This document shows positions 15,350 to 23,543 of a DNA stretch of 64,000 nt, in pieces. This stretch comes from CAWCPR01 sp963797475 (GTDB taxonomy: Bacteria > Chloroflexota > Anaerolineae > Anaerolineales > UBA4823): NCBI GenBank assembly GCA_963797475.1, contig CAWCPR010000001.1, positions 1,674,001 through 1,738,000 of the forward strand, given 5' to 3'. Position 1 is the first letter of the stretch, and the number at the start of each line of letters is the position of its first letter. The notes below the pieces were generated by a model. The model searched no databases. It had not been told where the DNA came from and saw only the letters and a list, made by a program, of their open reading frames with translations. Made by a program: the position numbers and the translations under genes.

Positions 15350-18300
15350 TCATTCCAGTCCAACCAGTTCTTTGAAACGAGGGTCGTCGCGGATAAAGTC
15401 AAAATCGAGGTCTTGGCGCGCCCAATCCAGGTCAATTTGCTTTTTTTCAAGCGCAATCTGGAGTAGGCTAATACTCACTTCTATATTACCGCAAATGGAT
15501 TCAAAACAAGCGCGATTGTATTCACTTTCTCTTTCCATTAGAGGACGAACGATAACCTCTTGTCTGGTGGCTTCTGAAACAAGACCGAGTTTCTTTAAAA
15601 CACCAATTACTGAACTCCGATATGAACCATCATCCGGCGCAAGGTCTGATGCTTTTTGAAATGATGAAAGAGCTTTATCATAAAACTGAAGGAAAAGGTA
15701 GACGCTACCCAGACCGTTCCGGGGGGGTGCATATTCAGGATCGATTTCGATTGCTTTTTCGTAAGCACCTTTGGCATCCTCATATTGTTTTTGGTTGCGA
15801 TAGACGTTGCCTAATCCATTCCAAGGGATTGCGTCGTTGGGATCGAGTTCAATTGCTTTTTGGAAAGCGCGGATGGCATCTTCGTACAGGTTCAAGTCGT
15901 AGTAGGTATAGCCCAGACCATTCCAAGGAGATACGTAATTGAGATCGAGTTCAATGGCTTTTTGGTAAGCATCGACTGCTTCCTCGTATTTGCCCTGGTT
16001 AATATAAACGTTGCCTAGGCCGTTCCAAGGGTGCGCGATTTTTGGGTCGAGTTCAATGGCTTTTTGGAAAGAGCGGATGGCATCCCCATATTGTTTTTTG
16101 TCACGGTAGACATAGCCAAGGCCGTTCCAGGGGGATACGCCTTTTGGATCGAGTTCAATGGCTTTTTGGAAAGCGTGGATAGCGTCTCCGTATTGATCCT
16201 GGTAGTAGTAGATATAGCCCAGGCCGTTCCAAGGAGATACGTATTTGGGATCGAGTTCAATAGCTTTTTGGTATGCATCGACTGCGTCTTCGTATTGCTT
16301 CTGTTCACGGTAGGCGTCTCCGAGACCGTTCCAGGGAGGCGCGATTTTTGGATCAAGTTCAATGGCTTTTTGGAAAGAGCGGATGGCATCCCCATATTGT
16401 TTTTTGTCACGGTAGACATAGCCAAGGCCGTTCCAGGGGGATACGCCTTTTGGATCGAGTTCAATGGCTTTTTGGAAAGCGTGGATAGCGTCTCCGTATT
16501 GATCCTGGTAGTAGTAGATATAGCCCAGGCCGTTCCAAGGAGATACGTATTTGGGATCGAGTTCAATAGCTTTTTGGTATGCATCGACTGCGTCTTCGTA
16601 TTGCTTCTGTTCACGGTAGGCGTCGCCTAGGCCATTCCAGGAGGGCAGGATTTTTGGATCAAGTTCGATGGCTTTTTGGAAAGCGCGGATGGCGTCATCG
16701 TACTGGTCCTGGAAATAGTAGGCATAGCCCAAGTCGTTCCAAGGGAATGCTAGTTTTGGGTCGAGTTCGATGGCTTTTTGGAAAGCGCGGATGGCATCCC
16801 CATATTGTTTTTGGTCGCGATAGACTATCCCCATGCCATATCGGGGATATGCGCCTTTTGGATCAAGTTCAATGGCTCTTTGGAAAGCGAGGATAGCGTC
16901 TCCGTATTGATCCTGGTCACGGTAGACGACTCCCAGTGCATATCGTGGGTATGTATCTTTTGGATCGAGTTCGATGGCTTTTTGAAAAGCGCGGATGGCG
17001 TCTTCATATTGGTTCTGGTCGCGATAGGTGATGCCCAGACCATACCAGGGGGATGCGAATTTTGGATCGAGTTCGATGGCTTTTTGGAAAGCGCGAATGG
17101 CATCTTCGTATTGCTTCTGTTCGCGGTAGGTGTCTCCCAAACCATTCCAGGGGTACGCGCCTTTTGGATCGAGTTCGATGGCTTTTTGGAAAGCGCGGAT
17201 GGCGTCTCCATATTGGTTTTGATCGAGGTAAATATTGCCTTGAATATTCCATGTGAAAGCCATATTCTTTTTGTCAAATCGTCGTAACGGATTACGGCTA
17301 TGCAACATAAAGATTTTTGCATTGAGCTGTTGCGCATACTTGATGAAACCAGCATCTCTGTATAAAACAACCAAGTTCATTAATATAATTGCTGAAAAAT
17401 TTAATGTTGCGTAAAAGTAAAAGGTGTCAAGCCAATTTACCTTTTGAGAAGCTGCCAGAACTGATAAAGGAAATGAAGCAGTAATAAGTTTAACCAATCC
17501 TCCAAACACAATCCTTTCCATCATGGAAGCATTCGAGAAGAGTTTAGTTAAGAAGATTTTACTTAACGATGGCAGATACTCTTCAACATTTAATTTATCT
17601 CCTTTTGCTTCGATTTGACCATCCCTGGGATAAAGAATATTTTCTTTGTTGATCAGATGACGTAGAGTTCTTGAATTTTTAATTAAATTGATCCGCTCTA
17701 ATTTTTTCTGAGACAAAATGTTCGCTAAAGAAATAATATTCAGAAAAGTCATATCTAAATTCGCGGATCTTGCCAAGTCAATTGCATCGTAAATATATTT
17801 TGCGAATGGATTCCTTGCCAAGGCGTCTTGATATCTTTTGGTCCAAGTCCCTCGGAGAGTATCACGAAATGTATCAACTTGTAGTGAAGTTTTTTGGTTA
17901 ATAACAGTTCTTAAATTTTCAACCAGGTTAGAAAACGTACCATCGTTCTTTTTTGCAATGGCAGGGAAATCAGAAGGATTTGCTTTGATATCGGAGGCGC
18001 GAGTTGTGGCTTTTAAAAGATTTACTTCTGCATCATCATCAGCTTCTGGTAAAGAAAAGAACTTAAATCTCTGCCAAAATTCATCGTATTTATTGATTTC
18101 TAATTTTTCCCATTCACTGGGTTCGTCAGCAAATTCCTTGAATTTTTCATCCCGCGCTGTTGCTATTACAAGAACTTCGCTTTTTCCGCACAATGTCTCG
18201 AATGTTTTTAGCGTTTGAGAAATCCGTTCCTGTAATGGGACATTCAATGGTTGCAAGAGGTATTCATCAGACCTGGGAGATTGTTCAACGCGACTGGCAT

Positions 18301-18814
18301 ACATTTTTCTATTTAGATCATCCAAAATAAATAGAAGTTTTCTTTCCGGGATACCAGCAGGCAATCTCGATGGTGCAGATAACCATCTTTCGCGAGTTAA
18401 GTAGAGTATGGTCCAACCTTCTTTACTTAAACTTTCAGCCACATTTACAGCTTCTCTGGTCTTTCCAAGACCGGTTTTTCCAGTAATCAGAATCCAATGA
18501 TTTTGACTTAATAAATTTTCTATTTCTTGACGTGTATTACGCTCTGAAATACGTTGCTGGTAAGGGATATTTCGATCTGCAAGCTGATCATTATCATTTC
18601 CACCAAATATTTCTTTTGCAACATTACTCCCGGGAGTAATTACTTTGAAAGGAAAATTATCATCAGAACGTGTTTTACGTATACGTAACTCTTTTAATAA
18701 AAATAAAATCAATTTATAAATTCCACCAATAAAAGCTAAAACAACTCCCGAGCCGAACAACCATCCAAGGGCAACCATATTATCGTTAAGAAATTTTAGA
18801 AGATCATCCCACAT
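15350..18814 (-). CDS. Membrane-anchored STAND/NACHT-like NTPase with 16 TPR repeats
   Basis: 1154 residues. A membrane helix (about 14-41) precedes a P-loop NTPase: Walker A TGKTGLGKT at 111-119 and Walker B KLLFILDD at 159-166, with ATARDEKF as a likely sensor. Two more membrane helices (about 435-455 and 463-485) lead into about 16 TPRs of 34 residues (517-1061; pattern WNGLGxxYxxQxQYxDAIRAFQKAIELDP), then a TPR-like tail ending FIRDDPRFKEL. STAND proteins of this layout act as regulated switches; several bacterial ones sense phage proteins and trigger cell death. No effector domain is recognised. Lower GC and island position suggest horizontal origin. Confidence 0.87.
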   Translation of the reverse strand: MWDDLLKFLNDNMVALGWLFGSGVVLAFIGGIYKLILFLLKELRIRKTRSDDNFPFKVITPGSNVAKEIFGGNDNDQLADRNIPYQQRISERNTRQEIENLLSQNHWILITGKTGLGKTREAVNVAESLSKEGWTILYLTRERWLSAPSRLPAGIPERKLLFILDDLNRKMYASRVEQSPRSDEYLLQPLNVPLQERISQTLKTFETLCGKSEVLVIATARDEKFKEFADEPSEWEKLEINKYDEFWQRFKFFSLPEADDDAEVNLLKATTRASDIKANPSDFPAIAKKNDGTFSNLVENLRTVINQKTSLQVDTFRDTLRGTWTKRYQDALARNPFAKYIYDAIDLARSANLDMTFLNIISLANILSQKKLERINLIKNSRTLRHLINKENILYPRDGQIEAKGDKLNVEEYLPSLSKIFLTKLFSNASMMERIVFGGLVKLITASFPLSVLAASQKVNWLDTFYFYATLNFSAIILMNLVVLYRDAGFIKYAQQLNAKIFMLHSRNPLRRFDKKNMAFTWNIQGNIYLDQNQYGDAIRAFQKAIELDPKGAYPWNGLGDTYREQKQYEDAIRAFQKAIELDPKFASPWYGLGITYRDQNQYEDAIRAFQKAIELDPKDTYPRYALGVVYRDQDQYGDAILAFQRAIELDPKGAYPRYGMGIVYRDQKQYGDAIRAFQKAIELDPKLAFPWNDLGYAYYFQDQYDDAIRAFQKAIELDPKILPSWNGLGDAYREQKQYEDAVDAYQKAIELDPKYVSPWNGLGYIYYYQDQYGDAIHAFQKAIELDPKGVSPWNGLGYVYRDKKQYGDAIRSFQKAIELDPKIAPPWNGLGDAYREQKQYEDAVDAYQKAIELDPKYVSPWNGLGYIYYYQDQYGDAIHAFQKAIELDPKGVSPWNGLGYVYRDKKQYGDAIRSFQKAIELDPKIAHPWNGLGNVYINQGKYEEAVDAYQKAIELDLNYVSPWNGLGYTYYDLNLYEDAIRAFQKAIELDPNDAIPWNGLGNVYRNQKQYEDAKGAYEKAIEIDPEYAPPRNGLGSVYLFLQFYDKALSSFQKASDLAPDDGSYRSSVIGVLKKLGLVSEATRQEVIVRPLMERESEYNRACFESICGNIEVSISLLQIALEKKQIDLDWARQDLDFDFIRDDPRFKELVGLE
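16035..16646 (-). repeat. 306-bp near-identical tandem duplication inside the TPR array
   Basis: The blocks 16035-16340 and 16341-16646 each encode three TPR units and are almost the same base for base, whereas other TPR units differ at many wobble positions. 306 bp is 9 x 34, so the frame and the repeat register are kept. This indicates recent expansion of the array by three units. Confidence 0.9.
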
Positions 18815-19035
18815 TTGTCTTCCTCGCTTATAGTGATGTTAAACAAGAGATAAGGCGATAATGACCGAATTTAAATACTTAGGGTAATTTTCTGGATTCT
18901 ATCACGTAGATATTATCTATTTTCCAGACAATCATCCGGTTTGGACTCAGTCGGTCAGTCGGAGGAATTCGACATCGTGCGAGACAACTTTTGATTTAGG
19001 CCCTTACTGAATGAGCCTTGTCAATTATAAGGAAA

Positions 19036-19062
19036 CGCTCCCTGGATAATCGCCAGGGAGCG
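19036..19062 (-). terminator. Terminator of the mevalonate/DUF35 operon
   Basis: Perfect 10-bp stem CGCTCCCTGG / CCAGGGAGCG with a 7-base loop, about 25 bases past the DUF35 stop. On the minus strand it is followed by TTTCCTTATAATT. Fits the end of the HMGR-HMGS-thiolase-DUF35 unit. Confidence 0.75.
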
Positions 19063-19085
19063 TAAAAAATCTACGTTATGATCGA

Positions 19086-19496
19086 TCACGCCGCTTGCCT
19101 TTCCAAAACTGGCCTGAACTTATACCCATACACCAATAGGCCGCGTTCGTCGCCATCCGAGCGCAGGCGGCGGGTAACCATCTCGACCGGCGTGCCGATC
19201 TCGACCTGGCGACCATCGATATCCGTCAATTGGGCGGTCACCAGCGGGCCTTCTTCCAACTTAACCAGCGCCACAGTATACGGGGCGTATTCCTCATACC
19301 CGGCCGGGGGTTCGTACACCGTGGTGTAGGAATACACCTCGCCGCGCCCGCTGAAATTATAAACAGTCTTGGCCTCCTGCCCGCATTCCGGGCAGACATC
19401 CCGCGGCGGAAAGATCTTGGCTTCACAATGCGGACATACCTCGCCTACCAATCCATAACGTTGCTTGCGTAATCGCCAATGGCGGGGAATTTCCAT
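19086..19496 (-). CDS. Zinc-ribbon/OB-fold (DUF35) acyl-CoA-binding partner protein
   Basis: 136 residues. An N-terminal helix is followed by a zinc ribbon, CPHC ... CPEC (about residues 21-39), and an OB fold (GRGEVYSYTTVYEPP, VALVKLEEGPL), ending YGYKFRPVLERQAA. In archaea a DUF35 protein bridges acetoacetyl-CoA thiolase and HMG-CoA synthase into a channeling complex and holds a shared CoA pantetheine. Here it lies downstream of thiolase and HMGS on the same strand, so the same role is likely. Ribosome site GAGGAG precedes ATG 19496. Its 3' end recurs in pieces at 11045 and 13202. Confidence 0.92.
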   Translation of the reverse strand: MEIPRHWRLRKQRYGLVGEVCPHCEAKIFPPRDVCPECGQEAKTVYNFSGRGEVYSYTTVYEPPAGYEEYAPYTVALVKLEEGPLVTAQLTDIDGRQVEIGTPVEMVTRRLRSDGDERGLLVYGYKFRPVLERQAA

Positions 19497-19777
19497 GGTT
19501 TTATTGCTCCTCTAAGAAATTTCAGTTTTATGCTGGTCTCAAGCTGATTAATCATCGCCTGATCCTGCTTCCAGCGACTCACAGTTTAATGAATAAGTGC
19601 TATCAAGAACTATCAATTCAGGCCTTAAATGGCTTTTCTCGATCGAAAACTGCCAATTTTACGTCTTTGTAAGGGGCCGTTATAAATTACGGTCGTAACT
19701 GCCCAAAACAAGGTTGGGCGGTTTTGGCGCACTACGCGCAAGGATGAATAGAGAACCATCATATAAGGGATTAGGGA

Positions 19778-20938
19778 TCAATTCAAGGTTTCCAACACGT
19801 GCGTCACTGCCGTCGACCCCGGCCCCCCCAGACACTGCACCAGCGCCCGCCTGGCGTGATCCACCTGGTTTGCGCCGGCCTGGCAGCGCAACTGCAATAC
19901 CGCTTCTACCACCTGATAAACCCCGGTCGCGCCGCCCGGGTTGCCGCGCGCCTTTAAGCCGCCGAACGTGCTGACCGGCAAGGAGCCTTTCAGACCAATT
20001 TGCCCGGTTTGACCCAACTGCCAACCCTGACCTTTCCCGGCAAAACCGGCAGCTTCCAGGGAAAGCGCTGCAAAAATAGAGTAAGAATCATACAGCTCGA
20101 AAAGGTCCACCTGAAGCGGCGTGATCTTCGCCTGCTGGCAGGCCCGCTCTACCGATATCCGCGCCGCGCTCAATACCAGTGGATCCGGGCGATCGTGCAG
20201 CGCCAGCGTATCAGACGCCTGGCTGGAGCCGGCAATCCGCACCAACGGGTGCTGAAAGCCAGGCGGCAGCAGGTCAGCCCGGGTCAGGACCAACGCCGCG
20301 GCCCCATCTGCAATTGGCGCCACGTCGAACAGATTCAGTGGATCGCTCACCATGCCGGCGGATTCATAGGCGCCGGTCGAAATCGCCTTGCGGAACATGG
20401 CGAAGGGATTGCCAACCCCGTTGGCGTGCGCAGTCACAGGAAAACCGGCGAAAGCGCTGTGGGGCACGCCAAACTCGTGCATATAGCGGCGCATCAGCAG
20501 CGCCGCCTGGGCGGTTGGCGTCAGCCCATGGACGGATTCGTAATCGCTGTCTGCAGAGGTCGCTAAGGCCGCATCGACCTGCGAGCCGACCTGGTCGGTG
20601 AACTTCTCGACGCCGGCCACCAAAGCCACGTCTGCCAGACCCGAAGCTATCGCCAGGTAGCCCATACGCACGGCTACCCCGCCCGATGCCCCGGCAGCCT
20701 CCAGGGTGACCGCCTCGATGCCGGTCATCCCGGCAAAATCAGCGACCAGGACGCCAACATGCGCCTGGCGCGAGAGGTGCGGCGCAAGCATGTTGCCCAC
20801 GAACAGGGCCTGAGGCTGCAGGCCGCCGGCGTCTTTTTGGGCTGCCTCAATCGCCATCAATGCCAGCTCGCGCAGTGAAAAATCCCAATGCTCGCCAACC
20901 GGGGTTTGCCCAACCCCTGCTATCACCACATCGCTCAT
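19778..20938 (-). CDS. Thiolase (acetoacetyl-CoA/SCP2 type) with nucleophile Cys replaced by Gly
   Basis: 386 residues, the thiolase partner of archaeal-type HMG-CoA synthase by context. N-terminal VVIAGVGQTPVG and the central HANGVGNPFAMF (His) are as in SCP2-type thiolases. At the active-site loop, where the family reads E-A-A-C-A-S-G-G, this protein reads LEAAGASGGVAVRMG: the nucleophilic Cys is Gly, encoded GGG, two base changes from a Cys codon. Carboxy-terminal GG-P-G-S motif is present. Either the enzyme uses another residue, has only a scaffold role, or is inactive. Lies between HMGS and DUF35 in a four-gene unit. Confidence 0.88.
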   Translation of the reverse strand: MSDVVIAGVGQTPVGEHWDFSLRELALMAIEAAQKDAGGLQPQALFVGNMLAPHLSRQAHVGVLVADFAGMTGIEAVTLEAAGASGGVAVRMGYLAIASGLADVALVAGVEKFTDQVGSQVDAALATSADSDYESVHGLTPTAQAALLMRRYMHEFGVPHSAFAGFPVTAHANGVGNPFAMFRKAISTGAYESAGMVSDPLNLFDVAPIADGAAALVLTRADLLPPGFQHPLVRIAGSSQASDTLALHDRPDPLVLSAARISVERACQQAKITPLQVDLFELYDSYSIFAALSLEAAGFAGKGQGWQLGQTGQIGLKGSLPVSTFGGLKARGNPGGATGVYQVVEAVLQLRCQAGANQVDHARRALVQCLGGPGSTAVTHVLETLN

Positions 20939-21024
20939 CTTACTCTCTTCTGATAGATGTCTGAAATCCTGTTGCCTGGCCCGCGCAGCGTGCCCAACAC
21001 TTTTTACCTCTTATGCGCCCAGCC

Positions 21025-22101
21025 CTATTTCATCACCAGCTTCCCGCGCATGCGGGCGTAGGTGGCATAATCGATCTCGCTGCGGCGGGCAATGTAGTCC
21101 GCAGTGCGCGGGGCGCGGTCGCGGCGCTCACGGATTGCATCCGTCACGGTGATGGCGAACGCATCCGATCCCGCGCCGGAGCCAAACGAAACCATCAAGA
21201 TGCGGTCTCCGGGCTCGGCGACATCCAGGGTGGCGGTCAGGCCGATAATAGCTGCCCCGGCATAAGTATTGCCGATCACTGGCACCAGCAGGCCAGGCGC
21301 AATCTGCTCTTTGCTAAAACCAAGCTGGGCTGCGACCCGCTGGGGAAATTTGATATTTGGCTGGTGGAATATTGCATATTTATAATCGGCGGCGCGGGTG
21401 CCGGTCGCCGCCAGCAGCGCCTCGGCCGCTTCGCTGATGTGCTTGAAGTAAGCCGGCTCCCCGGTAAAGCGTTGGCCGTGCTCGGGATATTTCTGATAAG
21501 CGCGCCGCCAGAAATCGGGCGTATCGGTCACGAAAGAATAGCTGCATTCGATCACCGCCAGAGATTCCTCGGCCGGCCCTAACAGGTAAGCCGCCCCGCC
21601 GGCGCCGGCTGTATATTCCAGGGCATCCCCAGGCTTGCCTTGAGCCGTATCCATACCGATCGCCATGGCGTAATTCGCCATGCTCGAGCCGATCAGACCG
21701 ATGGCAGCCACCATTGCTTCCGTGCCTGCCTTGCAGGCAAACTCCCAGTCGGCAGCCTGGACGTGCGGCACCGCTCCAATCGCTTCAGCGACGATGGTCG
21801 AGGTAGGCTTGACCGCGTACGGGTGCGATTCGGAGCCCACCCAAACGGCGCGGATCTGATTGGCGGGAATGCCGGCCCGCTTCAAGGCGTTGCGCGCCGC
21901 TTCGATGGACATGGTAACCACATCCTCGTCCAGCCCGGGGACAGCCTTCTCTTTAATCGGCAAACCGGCTTCGCCTTCTGTCCAAACCCGGGCCACTTCT
22001 GAGGCCGGCAAGCGGTAGCGGGGAACATAAGCGCCGTAGCCGACAATGCCCACCGGCCTGGAGGGCTTCAGCAGGATATTTTCTGGGGGAATATCGCTCA
22101 T
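21025..22101 (-). CDS. Hydroxymethylglutaryl-CoA synthase, archaeal type
   Basis: 358 residues. Condenses acetyl-CoA with acetoacetyl-CoA to HMG-CoA, step two of the mevalonate route. IVGYGAYVPRYRLP at the start, WEFACKAGTEAM with the nucleophile Cys, AIFHQPNIKFPQR with the catalytic His, and GNTYAGA/FGSGAGSDAF near the end match the HMGS family; length fits the shorter archaeal form. Gene follows HMG-CoA reductase by 15 bases and precedes the thiolase by 86 bases. Confidence 0.94.
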   Translation of the reverse strand: MSDIPPENILLKPSRPVGIVGYGAYVPRYRLPASEVARVWTEGEAGLPIKEKAVPGLDEDVVTMSIEAARNALKRAGIPANQIRAVWVGSESHPYAVKPTSTIVAEAIGAVPHVQAADWEFACKAGTEAMVAAIGLIGSSMANYAMAIGMDTAQGKPGDALEYTAGAGGAAYLLGPAEESLAVIECSYSFVTDTPDFWRRAYQKYPEHGQRFTGEPAYFKHISEAAEALLAATGTRAADYKYAIFHQPNIKFPQRVAAQLGFSKEQIAPGLLVPVIGNTYAGAAIIGLTATLDVAEPGDRILMVSFGSGAGSDAFAITVTDAIRERRDRAPRTADYIARRSEIDYATYARMRGKLVMK

Positions 22102-22116
22102 CGGTTGTCTACCTTT

Positions 22117-23412
22117 CTAGGCCTGCGGCCAGCTTTTCAAGATCTCCTCGGCGCGATCGATACGCACCGTTTTCTCGGCGACCAACTGTCTGGCCAAGCG
22201 CTCGATCATCTCGCCATCCGCCCCGGCGGCAATCGCCACCTGGCGGGCGTGCAGACTCATATGCCCGCGCTGGATACCTTCGGTCGCCAGCGCCCGCAAT
22301 GCCGCCAGGTTTTGCGCCAGCCCTACCGAAACGATGATTTCCGCTAGCTCCGAAGCGGTTTGGATGTGCATCAATCTCAGCGCGGCCCGTGCAGTTGGAT
22401 GGACACGGGTGGCGCCGCCCACCACGCCGACCGCCATCGGCATTTCCAGCGTGCCCACCAGGTTCCCGCCGGCGTCCTGGCCCCAGGCGCTCAATGACGT
22501 ATAGCGCCCCTGGCGAGCGGCATAGGCGTGCGCACCTGCTTCGATGGCGCGCCAGTCGTTGCCCGTTGCGATCACCACCGCGTCCACACCGTTCATAATG
22601 CCCTTATTATGTGTGGCTGCCCGGTAAGGATCGGCCGCAGCGAAAGCCCAGGCGGCGATGATCCCATCCCGCACCTCTTCAGCCGGGTAGCCTTCGAAAG
22701 CCAGGTTTCCCAATGGGATCGTACAGCGCGCCCGCGCCAGCCTGCGATCGGCCAGGTTGGAAAGGATGCGTAAGTGCACCCGCCCACCGGTCAGCGCTTC
22801 AACCCGAGGGGCCAGCCGCTCGGCGGCGGTATTGATCGCATTCGCGCCCATCGCATCGCGCACATCGTAGATCAGGTGCAGAACCAGGAACGGTCCGATG
22901 GCGGATTCTGAAACAATGCGAACTTCCAGATCCCGGGGACCGCCTCCCAGGCGCTTGAGCACCGGGTCGATCTCGGCTGCTTCCGCAAGCAGGCGTTCTT
23001 TTTCTTCCAGGATTTTTAAGCGCGCCGCCGGCAGGTCCGCCACATCCAGCAACTGCATCTGGCCGATCATCTCTGGCGGGGTTGTATGAGCAAAAAAGCC
23101 GCCGCCAGCGCGGGCCAGCTTGGCCATAAAAGAAGCGCCGGCGACAACGGAGGGCTCCTCAATCACCATTGGTACCAAAACATCCCGCCCGTTGACGACG
23201 AAGTTCAAAGCCAGGCCAATTGGCAGAGCGTGCAGGCCGATCACATTCTCGATCATGTTATTAGCTTGCTCGCTGGTGAGGCCGGCTGGTCCGCTTAAGG
23301 CTGCCAGATCTTCTGGTGAAAGCTCACTGCGCTGCGCCAATTCGTCGATCCGCTCTTGAAAGGAAAGATTATAAAACCCTGGAAGGCGCGATCCGTAAGC
23401 ATTTGCGGGCAT
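22117..23412 (-). CDS. HMG-CoA reductase, class II
   Basis: 431 residues from ATG 23412, which has GGAG/GAGG immediately upstream; the frame stays open for 49 more codons without a better start. Catalytic residues of class II enzymes are visible: Glu in NMIENVIGLHALPIG, Lys in THNKGIMNGVDAV, Asp in ATGNDWRAIEAGAHAYA, and the His flap in GHMSLHARQVA. Reduces HMG-CoA to mevalonate (the reverse in catabolic users). With HMGS and thiolase downstream the synthetic direction is likely, feeding isoprenoid precursors. Divergent from the histidine kinase gene at 23544, sharing a 131-bp promoter region. Confidence 0.94.
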   Translation of the reverse strand: MPANAYGSRLPGFYNLSFQERIDELAQRSELSPEDLAALSGPAGLTSEQANNMIENVIGLHALPIGLALNFVVNGRDVLVPMVIEEPSVVAGASFMAKLARAGGGFFAHTTPPEMIGQMQLLDVADLPAARLKILEEKERLLAEAAEIDPVLKRLGGGPRDLEVRIVSESAIGPFLVLHLIYDVRDAMGANAINTAAERLAPRVEALTGGRVHLRILSNLADRRLARARCTIPLGNLAFEGYPAEEVRDGIIAAWAFAAADPYRAATHNKGIMNGVDAVVIATGNDWRAIEAGAHAYAARQGRYTSLSAWGQDAGGNLVGTLEMPMAVGVVGGATRVHPTARAALRLMHIQTASELAEIIVSVGLAQNLAALRALATEGIQRGHMSLHARQVAIAAGADGEMIERLARQLVAEKTVRIDRAEEILKSWPQA

Positions 23413-23543
23413 TTCCTCTCCACTAACAAAATTGATAACAGCACACATGGATTTATTTATAGCCGCGCGGTTCTGGCAAAAACTATCAGGCTGCAAATCT
23501 CGGACAAAATAAGGTAAAATTAGTTCGCGGTGAGGAATACCCA

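Noticed and set aside
15147..15353. 68-codon minus frame before the TPR gene end
   Set aside because: No family resemblance or start signal; overlaps only by chance with the TPR stop region.
16031..16630. Long plus-strand frame opposite the TPR array
   Set aside because: It mirrors the repeated codons of the TPR gene, has its own 102-residue repetition, no start signal, and vanishes outside the array.
15600..17250. Regular short repeats suggesting a CRISPR array
   Set aside because: The period is 102 bases and the units are degenerate TPR codons in frame; no spacer structure.
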